From an uncultured Bacteroidota bacterium (GTDB taxonomy: Bacteria > Bacteroidota > Bacteroidia > B-17B0 > Aurantibacillaceae): a DNA stretch of 64,000 nucleotides. Location: assembly GCA_937873155.1 (NCBI GenBank), contig CALMVZ010000024.1:186001-250000 (forward strand), given 5' to 3'. The translations under genes and the position numbers were made by a program. Positions 53,552-62,621 of this stretch are shown here, in pieces; position 1 is the stretch's first letter, and every line of letters begins with the position of its first letter. The notes under the pieces are model-generated. The model saw nothing but the letters and a program-made list of their open reading frames with translations. It ran no database searches and had not been told where the DNA came from.

Positions 53552-54517
53552 TTATACTTTTAATTTCTGGCCCACCTGCAGGATCTTAGTTGGCTTGATG
53601 CCATTCTTTTTGCAAAGTGCTTTTACAGTAGTGTGACACTTTTGTGCAATGCGCCCCAAATTATCTCCCGGTCTTACACGGTAAACTTTATAGGTTCCGC
53701 CATTTTTAGTTTTCACATAACTGATCGCGCCTACATCACGGCGGTGGCGGTGATGTAATGCCCTAAGGTCATATTTAGTTTCAACATCAATTTTACGTAA
53801 TGTGAATTCGTACGATTTTAAATTACCTGAAGCGTATTCAATAAAATCTTCAGTATCCAATGCTTGTCCTAAGTAACGGATCTCGAAATGCAAATGAGCA
53901 CCATAAGAACGACCGGTGTTTCCGCCTAATCCTAAAAGCTCACCTGCTTTAATTTTTTGCCCCGGATCAACCAATAATTTTGAAAGGTGGGCGTAAACAG
54001 TTTCTAACCCATTATCGTGACGGATAATCACCACATTGCCATAACCGTTAACATGAGATTTAGCAATACGCACCATTCCGTCGAACGCCGAAACAACAGT
54101 ATCACCGATCTCAAGATCGATATCGGTACCATAATGAGGACGATAGCGCCTCCAGCCGAACTGGCTGGTAACCATGCCTTTAAATGGCATAACAAAAGTT
54201 TGGCCTATATCTGCAAGACAAATGCTAACTGAATCTTGTCTGAAACAATCAGAGAAATTATAAGGATGAACTGTATTAGTATCCCAACTTGCATACAAAT
54301 CGTTCGATGGGAATAGGATCAGTGTCGTATCGGGACTTTCTTCCTCGTTATCAATTAGGTTGGAAGTGTTATTAGAGGTTGTATCTGTACGTTTTGACTT
54401 TGCCTTTTTATCATCCCCGGGTTTGGTTCGGTCGTCTGAAACCCCCGCCAATACTGAAGTACAGGCGAAAACTGCTACTAAGAGAGCTAAGATCCGGTTA
54501 TTTGGGATGACCTTCAT
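53552..54517 (-). CDS. M23-family peptidoglycan peptidase with C-terminal LysM domain
   Basis: A 321-residue secreted zinc endopeptidase of the LytM/NlpD class that cleaves peptide cross-links. The signal peptide (about 1-24) is followed by a linker, then the M23 domain with the metal and catalytic residues His128-x3-Asp132 (RPHYGTDID), His177 (YAHLS) and His208/His210 (AHLHFE). A single LysM domain for glycan binding forms the C-terminus (about 275-321, YRVRPGDNLGRIAQK). The catalytic set is complete, so an active enzyme is expected rather than an EnvC-type activator. Confidence 0.94.
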   Translation of the reverse strand: MKVIPNNRILALLVAVFACTSVLAGVSDDRTKPGDDKKAKSKRTDTTSNNTSNLIDNEEESPDTTLILFPSNDLYASWDTNTVHPYNFSDCFRQDSVSICLADIGQTFVMPFKGMVTSQFGWRRYRPHYGTDIDLEIGDTVVSAFDGMVRIAKSHVNGYGNVVIIRHDNGLETVYAHLSKLLVDPGQKIKAGELLGLGGNTGRSYGAHLHFEIRYLGQALDTEDFIEYASGNLKSYEFTLRKIDVETKYDLRALHHRHRRDVGAISYVKTKNGGTYKVYRVRPGDNLGRIAQKCHTTVKALCKKNGIKPTKILQVGQKLKV

Positions 54518-54827
54518 TTTCAGAGTTTTGCAAAGTTTTACTATTTTACGAGAAAAGCAAGTCTAAAATATGCTAAAAACCGTTAAAGTTATTAACAATT
54601 GTAATGTTACGGGTGTTTTTTGTACCAAAACCAACCTTTTTCAAATTCCGTGCGTACAGTCAATAGTTAATTAAGAATCCTCTGTTCAAATCAAGTGGTT
54701 TGGTGGTTTTAATTATGTTTAATTATTATTATCTTTACCACTTAGTGAGTTGGCGATTTTATTGAGTAAGCAAATGCAATTCAACAAAATAGAGGATTAA
54801 CTTAGCCTATAAATTATTAGATACAGT
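54518..54827 (+). promoter_or_regulatory. Divergent spacer with candidate promoter for the T9SS adhesin
   Basis: A 310-base spacer between two divergent genes. It is A/T-rich with no gene. The best promoter candidate for the plus strand is TTTT (54707-54710), a 19-base spacer and TATCTTTA (54730-54737), giving a leader of about 85 bases before the ATG at 54828. That long leader leaves room for post-transcriptional control. No terminator or repeat of the other families was seen in it. Confidence 0.45.
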
Positions 54828-57800
54828 ATGAAAAGAATTTTTTACTTTTTACTTTTTGTTTTCACATTCTCATTAAGTTTTTCCCAACTGCCTTTTTGGA
54901 CTGAAGGATTTGGTACAGGCTGTAATGCATTAACCAGCGCCACCGGTTTTAACAGTGGGAACGGCGCATGGAACCTTACTTATTTAGTTGCTCCGACTTC
55001 CGGATCAAATGAATTTTATGTAAGTGCTACTGAAAATGGAAATCCTGTAAATAGCTGTGGAAGCGGTTGTGGAAGCAACCAAACATTACATATAGCAAAC
55101 TCTTCAAGCTCATTCGTTTTTTTATGTACGACAGGTGATTGCGGCGCAGCTTACAATGCGGCTACAGCCTCTGACGTAAGGGCAGAATCTCCCGGTATCA
55201 GTACGATTGGTCAAAGCAATATTATTCTTGGTTTCGATTATTTACTAATGGGCCAGGGTGCTTTAGACGATGGTTCGGTTTATTACAAGATAGGAGCAGG
55301 TCCATGGAATTTCCTTTCTACTCCTCCAAAAACACCATGTGGTAATGGCGCATGTACGGGTACTGCTGTTTGTAACGGTGCAAATCAAGGCTGGTGGTCT
55401 ACTTATTCAGTAGCGCTGCCTGCAACATGTAACAACCAGGCAGGTATCCAGGTTGGTTTCAGATGGGTGAATAACAACGACAATCTTGGTACTGATCCTT
55501 CTTTCGCAATTGATAATGTTACATTAAAAGTTCTTGCAACATTTACACCTCAATTTACTTTACCAACTCCGATCTGTTCCGGTGGTTCAGTTAACGTAAC
55601 TGCAACACCGAACCCTGCTACTGTTGCATTAACAGGTTATACCTGGTCATCAGCTCCCGGAGGTCCGGTATTCGGAAATCCCAATGGAGCAACAACAAGT
55701 ATCACATTCCCGACAGCGGGTGTTTATTCAATTACAATTTTGGCAAGTGATGCTACAGGAACAGCATCTACAACTCAAACTATCCAGGTTGATCCGACAC
55801 CAACTGTTGGCGTTACGGCAAGTTCAACATTGGTTTGCCCCGGAACACAGGCAACCCTCACAGGTAGCGGAGCAACAACTTATAACTGGGCACCGGGTAC
55901 AGGTTTAAGCAGTACAACCGGAGCAGTTGTTACGGCTTCTCCAAGCGCACTCACAAATTATACGGTCACAGGAACAACAGGTGTTTGTTCCAATACAGCG
56001 GTTATAACGGTCAGTGTCGTTCCTGCATTAGCAATTACTGTTTCAGGTAACTTCACAATTTGTCCCGGCGGAACAACTACTTTAACAGCAAACGGCGCAA
56101 CAAATTATACGTGGTCGCCCGGTACAGGATTAAGTGCTACTAATGGTGCTGTTGTTACTGCCTCCCCGATAAGTAATCAAAATTACGTCATTGTCGGACA
56201 GGATCCGGTAACAGGATGTACAGGAACAACATCTGCAAGCGTATTTATCGGGACGCCTCTTACTATTTCAGTAACACCTTCATCAGGCACAACCTGTGTT
56301 GGTGCTCCTTGTATCAGTCTTTCAGCAAGTGGTGCAGCACAATATACATGGTCCCCATCAACCGGGTTAAATACTTCGTTCGGCCCGAACGTTTGTGCAA
56401 CACCAAGTACAAGTACGCAGTACACAGTGTTTGGTGCAACAGGAACCTGTACAGGTACGGCTGTTGTTAATCTAACGGTCACCCCACCTCCCCAGTTAAC
56501 AGTTACACCAACAAATACAATTATTTGTGTTGGACAAGCTTATACGTTCACTGCTACAGGAGCGGGTGCGGCAGGTACTTATACTTGGGCACCGGCATTT
56601 ACATTGACAAATATTACAGGTTACACAAATACAGCAAACCCTACTGTTACTACAACTTATACTGTGTTCGGTCAAACCAGCCAGGGATGTTTATCAGTTC
56701 CTAAAGTGATCACGTTAACGGTTGTTCCTGTTCCTACACAAACTGTTTCCTTAACTACAAATACGCTGGGTATTCCGGGTAACTCTGTTTGTATAAGTAG
56801 TTCTACTAATAACCCTACTCAAACATCTATTCCGATCCTTACACTTACCATTAACAATTCAAATCCTCCTGTAGGAATGTCTTACAATTATACATGGACA
56901 CCTGGTGTGCCGATGTTGGGAGGTGCAACACCAACCACAGGAAACATAGCTTCCACAATTCCTACGACGGTCATTGCCCAACCTACTATGTCCGTCTGCG
57001 ATGTTAATTATCTCATCACGTATACGTGCCAGATGTCATATGCTAATATTCCGAGTTGTTTAAGTAAGATCGATACGGTCACGGTCCGTTTAGTGAATTG
57101 TTTCCCGCCTGTCGTTTCATTTACAACAGCCATACAAAACGACACGATATGTACTAAAGGTTGTGTAACATTCCTGAATACCTCTTGCGGTGGTCAGCCT
57201 ATGACCCAGAATTGGTATACTTATGGCGGAAATCCCGACACAAGTTCAACAAATTTCCATGTGACATGTTACAATACGCCAGGAGATTACACAGTTGCTT
57301 TAGCGGTAACTAATCCATATGGTTATGATAGCATTATAAAAACTCAATATATCCACGTAGTCGATACACCAAATACTTACGGTGTAAGGGATACGTGTAT
57401 TCGTTATGGTCAATCCGTTCAGTTATTTGGTATGCAGGCAAGTTACTATACGTGGAGCCCGAATGTTGCTTTGACCTGTACAGCTTGTCCGAATCCGGTC
57501 GCGAGCCCAACGGTCACGCAGAGTTATGTGCTTACCGGCTATAATAGCAAGAAATGTAAATACAACGATACACTCACGGTCTGCGTCGTCCAGGATTGCG
57601 GGGAGATGTTTGTCCCCAACGCTTTCTCGCCGAATCTCGACGGGGTCAATGACGTCTTGTATGTCTACGGCAAGTGTCTCAAGAACCTCACGTTTATGGT
57701 ATTTAACCGCTGGGGCGAGAAAGTATTTGAGACCAGTGACCAGAAATTAGGATGGGACGGAACATTCAATGGTGAAATAATGAATACTGCCGTCTTTGTC

Positions 57801-57872
57801 TATCGACTCGAAGGAACAACGTTTGATGAAAAGTCCTTCAGTCAAAAAGGAAATATTACTTTAATAAGGTAA
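54828..57872 (+). CDS. Large T9SS-secreted surface protein with PKD-like repeats and type B sorting domain
   Basis: A 1014-residue exported adhesin-like protein. Signal peptide MKRIFYFLLFVFTFSLSFSQ; an N-terminal jelly-roll-like Cys-rich domain (about 20-240); then Ig/PKD-like repeats. Among these, four units of roughly 77 residues share the phrase YxWxPxTGL (starting near 334, 411, 487 and 564), with Cys residues at matching places. The C-terminal 90 residues (CGEMFVPNAFSPNLDGVND, RWGEKVFET, NAVFVYRLEG, KGNITLIR) are the T9SS type B sorting domain (CHU_C). It is followed at six bases by porP/sprF, its usual partner. Codon use becomes C-rich near 57550-57720. Confidence 0.93.
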   Translation: MKRIFYFLLFVFTFSLSFSQLPFWTEGFGTGCNALTSATGFNSGNGAWNLTYLVAPTSGSNEFYVSATENGNPVNSCGSGCGSNQTLHIANSSSSFVFLCTTGDCGAAYNAATASDVRAESPGISTIGQSNIILGFDYLLMGQGALDDGSVYYKIGAGPWNFLSTPPKTPCGNGACTGTAVCNGANQGWWSTYSVALPATCNNQAGIQVGFRWVNNNDNLGTDPSFAIDNVTLKVLATFTPQFTLPTPICSGGSVNVTATPNPATVALTGYTWSSAPGGPVFGNPNGATTSITFPTAGVYSITILASDATGTASTTQTIQVDPTPTVGVTASSTLVCPGTQATLTGSGATTYNWAPGTGLSSTTGAVVTASPSALTNYTVTGTTGVCSNTAVITVSVVPALAITVSGNFTICPGGTTTLTANGATNYTWSPGTGLSATNGAVVTASPISNQNYVIVGQDPVTGCTGTTSASVFIGTPLTISVTPSSGTTCVGAPCISLSASGAAQYTWSPSTGLNTSFGPNVCATPSTSTQYTVFGATGTCTGTAVVNLTVTPPPQLTVTPTNTIICVGQAYTFTATGAGAAGTYTWAPAFTLTNITGYTNTANPTVTTTYTVFGQTSQGCLSVPKVITLTVVPVPTQTVSLTTNTLGIPGNSVCISSSTNNPTQTSIPILTLTINNSNPPVGMSYNYTWTPGVPMLGGATPTTGNIASTIPTTVIAQPTMSVCDVNYLITYTCQMSYANIPSCLSKIDTVTVRLVNCFPPVVSFTTAIQNDTICTKGCVTFLNTSCGGQPMTQNWYTYGGNPDTSSTNFHVTCYNTPGDYTVALAVTNPYGYDSIIKTQYIHVVDTPNTYGVRDTCIRYGQSVQLFGMQASYYTWSPNVALTCTACPNPVASPTVTQSYVLTGYNSKKCKYNDTLTVCVVQDCGEMFVPNAFSPNLDGVNDVLYVYGKCLKNLTFMVFNRWGEKVFETSDQKLGWDGTFNGEIMNTAVFVYRLEGTTFDEKSFSQKGNITLIR

Positions 57873-57878
57873 GAAACT

Positions 57879-58940
57879 ATGAACAGGATAATAAAAACCG
57901 GAAGTCTTGTAATTGCTTTGTTCGCTGTAAAGGTGGTCAATGCGCAGGACATCCATTTTTCACAGTACACTGAAGCACCCGTGAATGTTAACCCGGCTTT
58001 GGTTGGCAGTGCTTACGATACACGTGCTATTGTGAATTACAGATCACAGTGGGGCAGTGTTGCAAAAGCTTACTCAACTTATGGGATTACCATCGAGCAA
58101 TCTTTAAAACGTTTGAAGCTTAAGAAAAAATACATGGCCCTAGGTTTCAATATGTATTCTGATAAAGCGGGTGATGCAAAAATGGGAACTTTAACTCCGA
58201 ACTTAGCGCTTGCTATTCATACAAAAGCTTCAAAATTCGCTTGGCTTACAGGCGGTATTCAGGCAGGATTTGTTTACCGTACTATCGACATCTCAAATTT
58301 AAGATGGGGAAGTCAGTACGATAATGAAGCTTATGTTTACGATCCTAACGCGATTTCAGGTGAGGTTACTCCAAAAAGCGGAATCGTTACTTTTGATGCA
58401 GGTGCGGGCGTGAATTTCCATTACGCGAAGAGCGAGCGTTATATCAGCTCAAAAGACGGTGCTAAATGTGATATCGGTTTTTCTACGTTCCATTATAACA
58501 TTCCTAAAAATTCATTCTTCCAAAGCAGCGAAAGATTATATACAAAATATATTTTCCATGCTAATTTGGATTACGGATTGAAACAGGTTGGAATGAATTT
58601 ATGCCCAAGTTTATTATACATGAAGCAAGGTCCGAATACAGAGATCACAATGGGAATGATGTTCAAATACATCATCGAAGAGCAAGGTACTTATACAAAT
58701 ATCAAAGATGCTTCTTCATTCTCGTTCGGAGCTTATTATCGTGTTAAGGACGCCATCATCCCCTGCGTTATGTATCAAAAAAGTAAATATGCGATCGGCG
58801 TTTCTTACGATTTAAATGTATCCCAGTTAACACCTGCCTCAAAATTGAAAGGCGGATTAGAAATTTGTTTACGTTACGGTACCAGTGCAGGATACGGCAA
58901 AATGTTAGGCGCGAGCGTGAACAGACCTACTTATAAGTAA
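57879..58940 (+). CDS. PorP/SprF-family type IX secretion outer-membrane protein
   Basis: A 353-residue outer-membrane barrel of the PorP/SprF family, which anchors or displays a specific T9SS type B substrate. After signal peptide MNRIIKTGSLVIALFAVKVVNA comes QDIHFSQYTEAPVNVNPALVG, the diagnostic opening of the family, then AIVNYRSQWGSV and a barrel of alternating strands. Directly behind the adhesin gene, so the two form a substrate-partner pair. Genomes of this phylum carry many such pairs. Confidence 0.94.
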   Translation: MNRIIKTGSLVIALFAVKVVNAQDIHFSQYTEAPVNVNPALVGSAYDTRAIVNYRSQWGSVAKAYSTYGITIEQSLKRLKLKKKYMALGFNMYSDKAGDAKMGTLTPNLALAIHTKASKFAWLTGGIQAGFVYRTIDISNLRWGSQYDNEAYVYDPNAISGEVTPKSGIVTFDAGAGVNFHYAKSERYISSKDGAKCDIGFSTFHYNIPKNSFFQSSERLYTKYIFHANLDYGLKQVGMNLCPSLLYMKQGPNTEITMGMMFKYIIEEQGTYTNIKDASSFSFGAYYRVKDAIIPCVMYQKSKYAIGVSYDLNVSQLTPASKLKGGLEICLRYGTSAGYGKMLGASVNRPTYK

Positions 58941-58968
58941 GAACCGGTAAATTATTTTTTAATGATTT

Positions 58969-59685
58969 ATGTCCAACACCACATTTGCGTTTAAGCAATT
59001 TGTAATTAAGCAAGACAAGTGCGCCATGAAAGTGAGCACCGACGCAGTTTTGCTTGGTTCCTGGGTCATACCGAACGGTTCAACAAACATTTTAGATATT
59101 GGGACAGGCACTGGTGTTATTGCACTTATGCTTGCACAAAAATCAAAAGGGAAGATCCATGCTATTGATATCGATCAGAGTGCTTTTGAACAGGCAAAGA
59201 TCAATTTCGAAGAGAGTATCTTTAAAGAAAGTCTCACAGCCGAACACAAGTCTTTACAGGATTTTTCAAAAGTAGCAGGTAAAAAATTCGATCTTGTTGT
59301 TACCAATCCTCCTTATTTTGTAGGGTCACTAAAGAATTCAGACAGCAACCGTTCAAACGCCCGCCACGCTGATATCCTGCCATTTATTGAATTGATAGAA
59401 GGCGTTAAAGCTATCATGACTGAAAAAGGAAAATTCTGTCTTATACTGCCTAAAAATGAGGCTACGAAATTCAGGGAGCTGGCAGAAGCAAGAGGATTTC
59501 ATTTGTCTAAATTATTAAGGATCCGCACCACGCTTGTAAAAGGCGAAGAAAAGCGGCACCTGATGCAATTCGAATTCAGGCCAACTGAATTTTCCGAATC
59601 TTCATTGGTAATCGAAAAAGACGAACGGCATTCGTATACAGACGAGTATAAAGAACTCACCAAGGATTACTATATCCACTTCTAA
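58969..59685 (+). CDS. trmN6: tRNA1(Val) (adenine(37)-N6)-methyltransferase-like protein
   Basis: A class I SAM-dependent methyltransferase of 238 aa. It has the SAM loop DIGTGTGVIALML (43-55), the acidic end of strand two (AIDIDQ) and the amino-methylating motif NPPYF (113-117). The N-terminal FAFKQFVIKQDKCAMKV is the signature of the TrmN6/YfiC branch. It methylates N6 of A37 in tRNA1(Val) in characterised members. Single gene between the T9SS pair and a dehydrogenase. Confidence 0.9.
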   Translation: MSNTTFAFKQFVIKQDKCAMKVSTDAVLLGSWVIPNGSTNILDIGTGTGVIALMLAQKSKGKIHAIDIDQSAFEQAKINFEESIFKESLTAEHKSLQDFSKVAGKKFDLVVTNPPYFVGSLKNSDSNRSNARHADILPFIELIEGVKAIMTEKGKFCLILPKNEATKFRELAEARGFHLSKLLRIRTTLVKGEEKRHLMQFEFRPTEFSESSLVIEKDERHSYTDEYKELTKDYYIHF

Positions 59686-59791
59686 TTTATTGTGCGCTAA
59701 GCATCTAAAAATTGCCTAAAAAGCTTTTAATTATTAAGAATTATAAGGCTCATGGTTAAAAACTTCCCTTGTATAAACCGAATCTCTCGCT

Positions 59792-59799
59792 TAGCTTTA
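59792..59799 (+). promoter_or_regulatory. Candidate -7 promoter box for the hydroxyacyl-CoA dehydrogenase gene
   Basis: TAGCTTTA, one base off TAnnTTTG, 18 bases before the ATG at 59818. A TTGT lies 19 bases upstream of it, a weak -33 match. Confidence 0.3.
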
Positions 59800-59817
59800 C
59801 GTGTTTAAATTAAACCT

Positions 59818-60738
59818 ATGAAGAATATAACTGTAATCGGAAGCGGAACCATGGGAAATGGTATTGCGCACACCTTCGCGCAATTCGGGTACTCGGTAAA
59901 TTTAATTGACATCAGTGATGCTGCTTTACAAAAAGCAATTGCAACTATCACTAAGAATTTAGATCGCCAGGTTGCTAAAGGTTCTATCACAGAAGCCGAT
60001 AAAGCAAACACATTAAAAAATATCACAACTCATACTGATCTTAAAACAGCTGCACAAAATGCAGATCTTGTTGTTGAAGCAGCAAGTGAGAATCCGGATA
60101 CCAAAGCAAAATTGTTTAAACAATTAGATGAGATCTGTCCTGAAAAAACAATTCTTGCTTCAAACACATCTTCAATTTCTATTACACAGATCGCTGCGAA
60201 CACGAAGCGCGCTGATAAAGTAATAGGTATGCATTTTATGAACCCGGTTCCTGTAATGAAATTAGTTGAAGTGATCCGCGGTTATTCTACAAGCGATGAG
60301 GTTTGTAAAATGACAATGGACCTTTCTAAAAAATTAAATAAGATCCCGGTTGAGGTGAATGATTATCCCGGTTTCGTAGCAAACAAAATTTTAATGCCAA
60401 TGATCAACGAGGCGATCATCACCTTATACGAAGGTGAAGCAGGTGTTGAAGAGATCGATACAGTGATGAAATTAGGTATGGCTCACCCAATGGGTCCGTT
60501 GCAGTTAGCTGATTTCATTGGCTTGGATGTTTGTTTAAATATCATGCGCGTTCTTCAAAATGGTTTCGGTAATCCTAAATATGCACCATGCCCGCTATTG
60601 GTAAATATGGTAATGGCCGGACACCTTGGCGTTAAATCAGGAAAAGGTTTCTATGACTATTCATCAGGTGGTAAAGAATTAATTCCTGCCGACAGGTTTA
60701 AAAAAAAAGAACTGATAGTTGAATCAGCAACTGTTTAA
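59818..60738 (+). CDS. 3-hydroxybutyryl-CoA / 3-hydroxyacyl-CoA dehydrogenase
   Basis: NAD-dependent oxidation of 3-hydroxyacyl-CoA (or the reverse reduction), 306 aa. The N-terminal Rossmann fold has VIGSGTMGNGIAHTFA (GxGxxG at 8-13). The active-site His lies in GMHFMNPVPVMKLVEV, and the C-terminal helical domain has PGFVANKILMPMINEAI and GMAHPMGPLQLADFIGLD. No thiolase or crotonase lies nearby, so the pathway (fatty acid degradation or butyrate-type metabolism) cannot be fixed. The next gene follows nine bases on. Confidence 0.94.
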   Translation: MKNITVIGSGTMGNGIAHTFAQFGYSVNLIDISDAALQKAIATITKNLDRQVAKGSITEADKANTLKNITTHTDLKTAAQNADLVVEAASENPDTKAKLFKQLDEICPEKTILASNTSSISITQIAANTKRADKVIGMHFMNPVPVMKLVEVIRGYSTSDEVCKMTMDLSKKLNKIPVEVNDYPGFVANKILMPMINEAIITLYEGEAGVEEIDTVMKLGMAHPMGPLQLADFIGLDVCLNIMRVLQNGFGNPKYAPCPLLVNMVMAGHLGVKSGKGFYDYSSGGKELIPADRFKKKELIVESATV

Positions 60739-60747
60739 TCCGATCAC

Positions 60748-61179
60748 TTGTCTGCTTACGATAAAATACTCCCGATAGAATATCCTGCTATTAAAAGCGC
60801 GGGATTGTATTATTTTAATACCCCTTCAGGATTAAGATACGAAGTCCGTTTTGGCCGCAGACAAGATAATATCCTTCACGCTTCAATTGTATTTGGTGTT
60901 ATCAATGATGAATTTGAGGGAGAAGAATATGTTACCACCAATAGAGGGGAAGTGTTCCAGGTAATGAATACTATTGTTGATATAGTAAAAGATTTCATCA
61001 AACAACATCCTAAAGTGTGCATCTACGAATTCAATGCAGTTGGGCGTGATGGCGAGAACGAAACGAAAGCTGAAAATGCCCGCATGCATTTATACAAACG
61101 TTACCTTCCTAAAATTTACGACAAGACCTGGAACTTTAAAATCGACGGGAATTACGCACTCGTAACAAAGAAAGATTAA
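60748..61179 (+). CDS. Conserved hypothetical protein behind the dehydrogenase
   Basis: A 143-residue soluble protein starting at TTG. The core is a strand-rich half (YEVRFGRRQDNILHASIVFGV), a long helix (QVMNTIVDIVKDFIKQHPK) and the sequence IYEFNAVGRDGENETKAENARMHLYKRYL, whose conserved Asn, Arg and Glu residues recur in an uncharacterised Bacteroidota family that resembles phage-type or DNA-metabolism accessory proteins. No enzymatic motif is recognised. Likely co-transcribed with the dehydrogenase. Followed by the third palindromic repeat. Confidence 0.68.
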   Translation: MSAYDKILPIEYPAIKSAGLYYFNTPSGLRYEVRFGRRQDNILHASIVFGVINDEFEGEEYVTTNRGEVFQVMNTIVDIVKDFIKQHPKVCIYEFNAVGRDGENETKAENARMHLYKRYLPKIYDKTWNFKIDGNYALVTKKD

Positions 61180-61185
61180 TATTCA

Positions 61186-61295
61186 TAAGGGCTAAAGCCC
61201 ATGCACTTGCTTATGCTTTTAACCCCTGACTAAAGTCCGGGGTTTTTAATGTCCGGGGTTTTGTGCTCATGAATCTGAATGGGTTTTAGCCTTGA
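61186..61295. repeat. Nested palindromic repeat, copy 3 (degenerate)
   Basis: Left arm AAGGGCTAAAGCCCAT (61187-61202), centre AACCCCTGACTAAAGTCCGG then GGTT (61221-61244) with mismatches to the perfect palindrome of the other copies, a partial second TCCGGGGTT at 61252-61260, and right arm ATGGGTTTTAGCCTTGA (61279-61295). It sits between convergent genes, as copy 2 does. Confidence 0.78.
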
Positions 61296-61303
61296 CAGTT
61301 GTC

Positions 61304-62569
61304 CTACTGTTCCTCTTTCAGGATCATCTTCCTGAGCATATTTAAAGCTGCAGCAGCAGTCATTTGTATATTGCGCTGTCTGTCATCGCCAAAAATAAAT
61401 TTCATCGCTAAAGTCTTCTCCGGGCTCGAAACAGCGATCCATACCGTCCCAACAGGTTTCTCAAGGGTTCCGCCTGCAGGACCGGCGATACCTGAAGTGG
61501 CGATAGAATAATCAGAGTGGAATTTTACTTTCGCATGTTCTGCCATTTGTAATACACATTCTTTACTTACTGCTCCGTGCTGTTCGAAAACGGAATTATC
61601 TACTTCCAGCAATTCATGTTTGATGTGATTGTGATAGGGAACAACAGCGCCATTGAAAATATCAGAACTTCCCGGGATTGCTGTGAATAAAGAAGAGATA
61701 TAACCGCCCGTACAGCTTTCTGCCAGTGCAATTTTTTTCTTCCGTTCACGTAATAATTCACTTACTATCTTTTCTAACGAAGGGGTTTCTTCGCCGTATT
61801 CTTCAAAACCGTAAATATATTCCTTGATCAATATTTTAAGGATGCCAATTTCTTTTTCTACTGTTTTCCTGATCTCTTCAAAGTCATTTCCTGAAGTAGA
61901 TAAACGTAAACGTACCATTCCAGGCTGCGGCAAATACGCCAGCTTAATATTCTTTGCTGCTAAATTATCTTCCCATTTCTCAATTTTTTCAGCTAAAAAA
62001 CTTTCGCCTAAACCCTGAGTTAAAACTGTTTTGTGATAGATGTGCTGTAGTTTGTATTCTGTTTGTATTTTTGGAAGGATGATGTTACTCATCATATCTT
62101 TCATTTCGTACGGAACACCGGGCATCGAAATAAAAACCGTATTATCTTTCTTCAGCCACATGCCCGGGGCAGTGCCGCTTTGGTTATGAATAACAAAACA
62201 TCCTTTCGGAATTAACGCTTGCTGGCGGTTGGCTTCATTCAATTCCCTGCCGCGTTTGTCAAAGAACGACTTCACATGTGCCAGAACTTTTTCGTCCAAT
62301 TCTAAAATTGTGTTAAAATATTGAGCGAATAATTTCTTGGTAATATCGTCTTTTGTAGGACCTAATCCCCCTGTAATAAATACAAAGTCGGCCCTCTGTT
62401 GTGCATCGCTAAATGCTTTAAGAATAGACTCTTTCTCATCACTTACAGAGGCCATATGCACTACTTTTATTCCCAGCAAATTCAGTTTTTGAGCAATCCA
62501 AACCGAATTAGTATTGATGATCTGGCCGATCAGGATCTCATCTCCTATAGTTAATATTTCAGCACGCAT
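61304..62569 (-). CDS. cinA: CinA-like protein: competence/damage-inducible protein with NMN deamidase domain
   Basis: A 421-residue two-domain protein. The N-terminal MoaB/MogA-like domain (1-170) opens with RAEILTIGDEILIGQIINTNS and has FITGGLGPTKDDITKK; this form, called COG1058, has ADP-ribose pyrophosphatase activity in characterised members. The C-terminal CinA domain (about 260-421) has ALAESCTGGYISSLFTAIPGSS and TSGIAGPAGGTLEKPVGTVW and deamidates nicotinamide mononucleotide. Length and order match full-length CinA, so both activities are expected in the NAD salvage pathway. Divergent from the DUF4197 gene. Confidence 0.95.
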   Translation of the reverse strand: MRAEILTIGDEILIGQIINTNSVWIAQKLNLLGIKVVHMASVSDEKESILKAFSDAQQRADFVFITGGLGPTKDDITKKLFAQYFNTILELDEKVLAHVKSFFDKRGRELNEANRQQALIPKGCFVIHNQSGTAPGMWLKKDNTVFISMPGVPYEMKDMMSNIILPKIQTEYKLQHIYHKTVLTQGLGESFLAEKIEKWEDNLAAKNIKLAYLPQPGMVRLRLSTSGNDFEEIRKTVEKEIGILKILIKEYIYGFEEYGEETPSLEKIVSELLRERKKKIALAESCTGGYISSLFTAIPGSSDIFNGAVVPYHNHIKHELLEVDNSVFEQHGAVSKECVLQMAEHAKVKFHSDYSIATSGIAGPAGGTLEKPVGTVWIAVSSPEKTLAMKFIFGDDRQRNIQMTAAAALNMLRKMILKEEQ

Positions 62570-62621
62570 AAAATTTTTGGCCTTATTTTTGTATTATTGT
62601 AAATGTATATTAAAAATTAAA

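Noticed and set aside
56183-56482. Minus-strand open frame within the adhesin gene
   Set aside because: Shadow of Thr/Val/Pro-rich coding sequence on the plus strand; low-complexity product with no start context.
55830-56740. CRISPR-like or tandem DNA repeat in the adhesin gene
   Set aside because: The repetition is at protein level (PKD-like units about 77 residues apart) with divergent DNA; no short identical repeats with unique spacers exist anywhere in the window.
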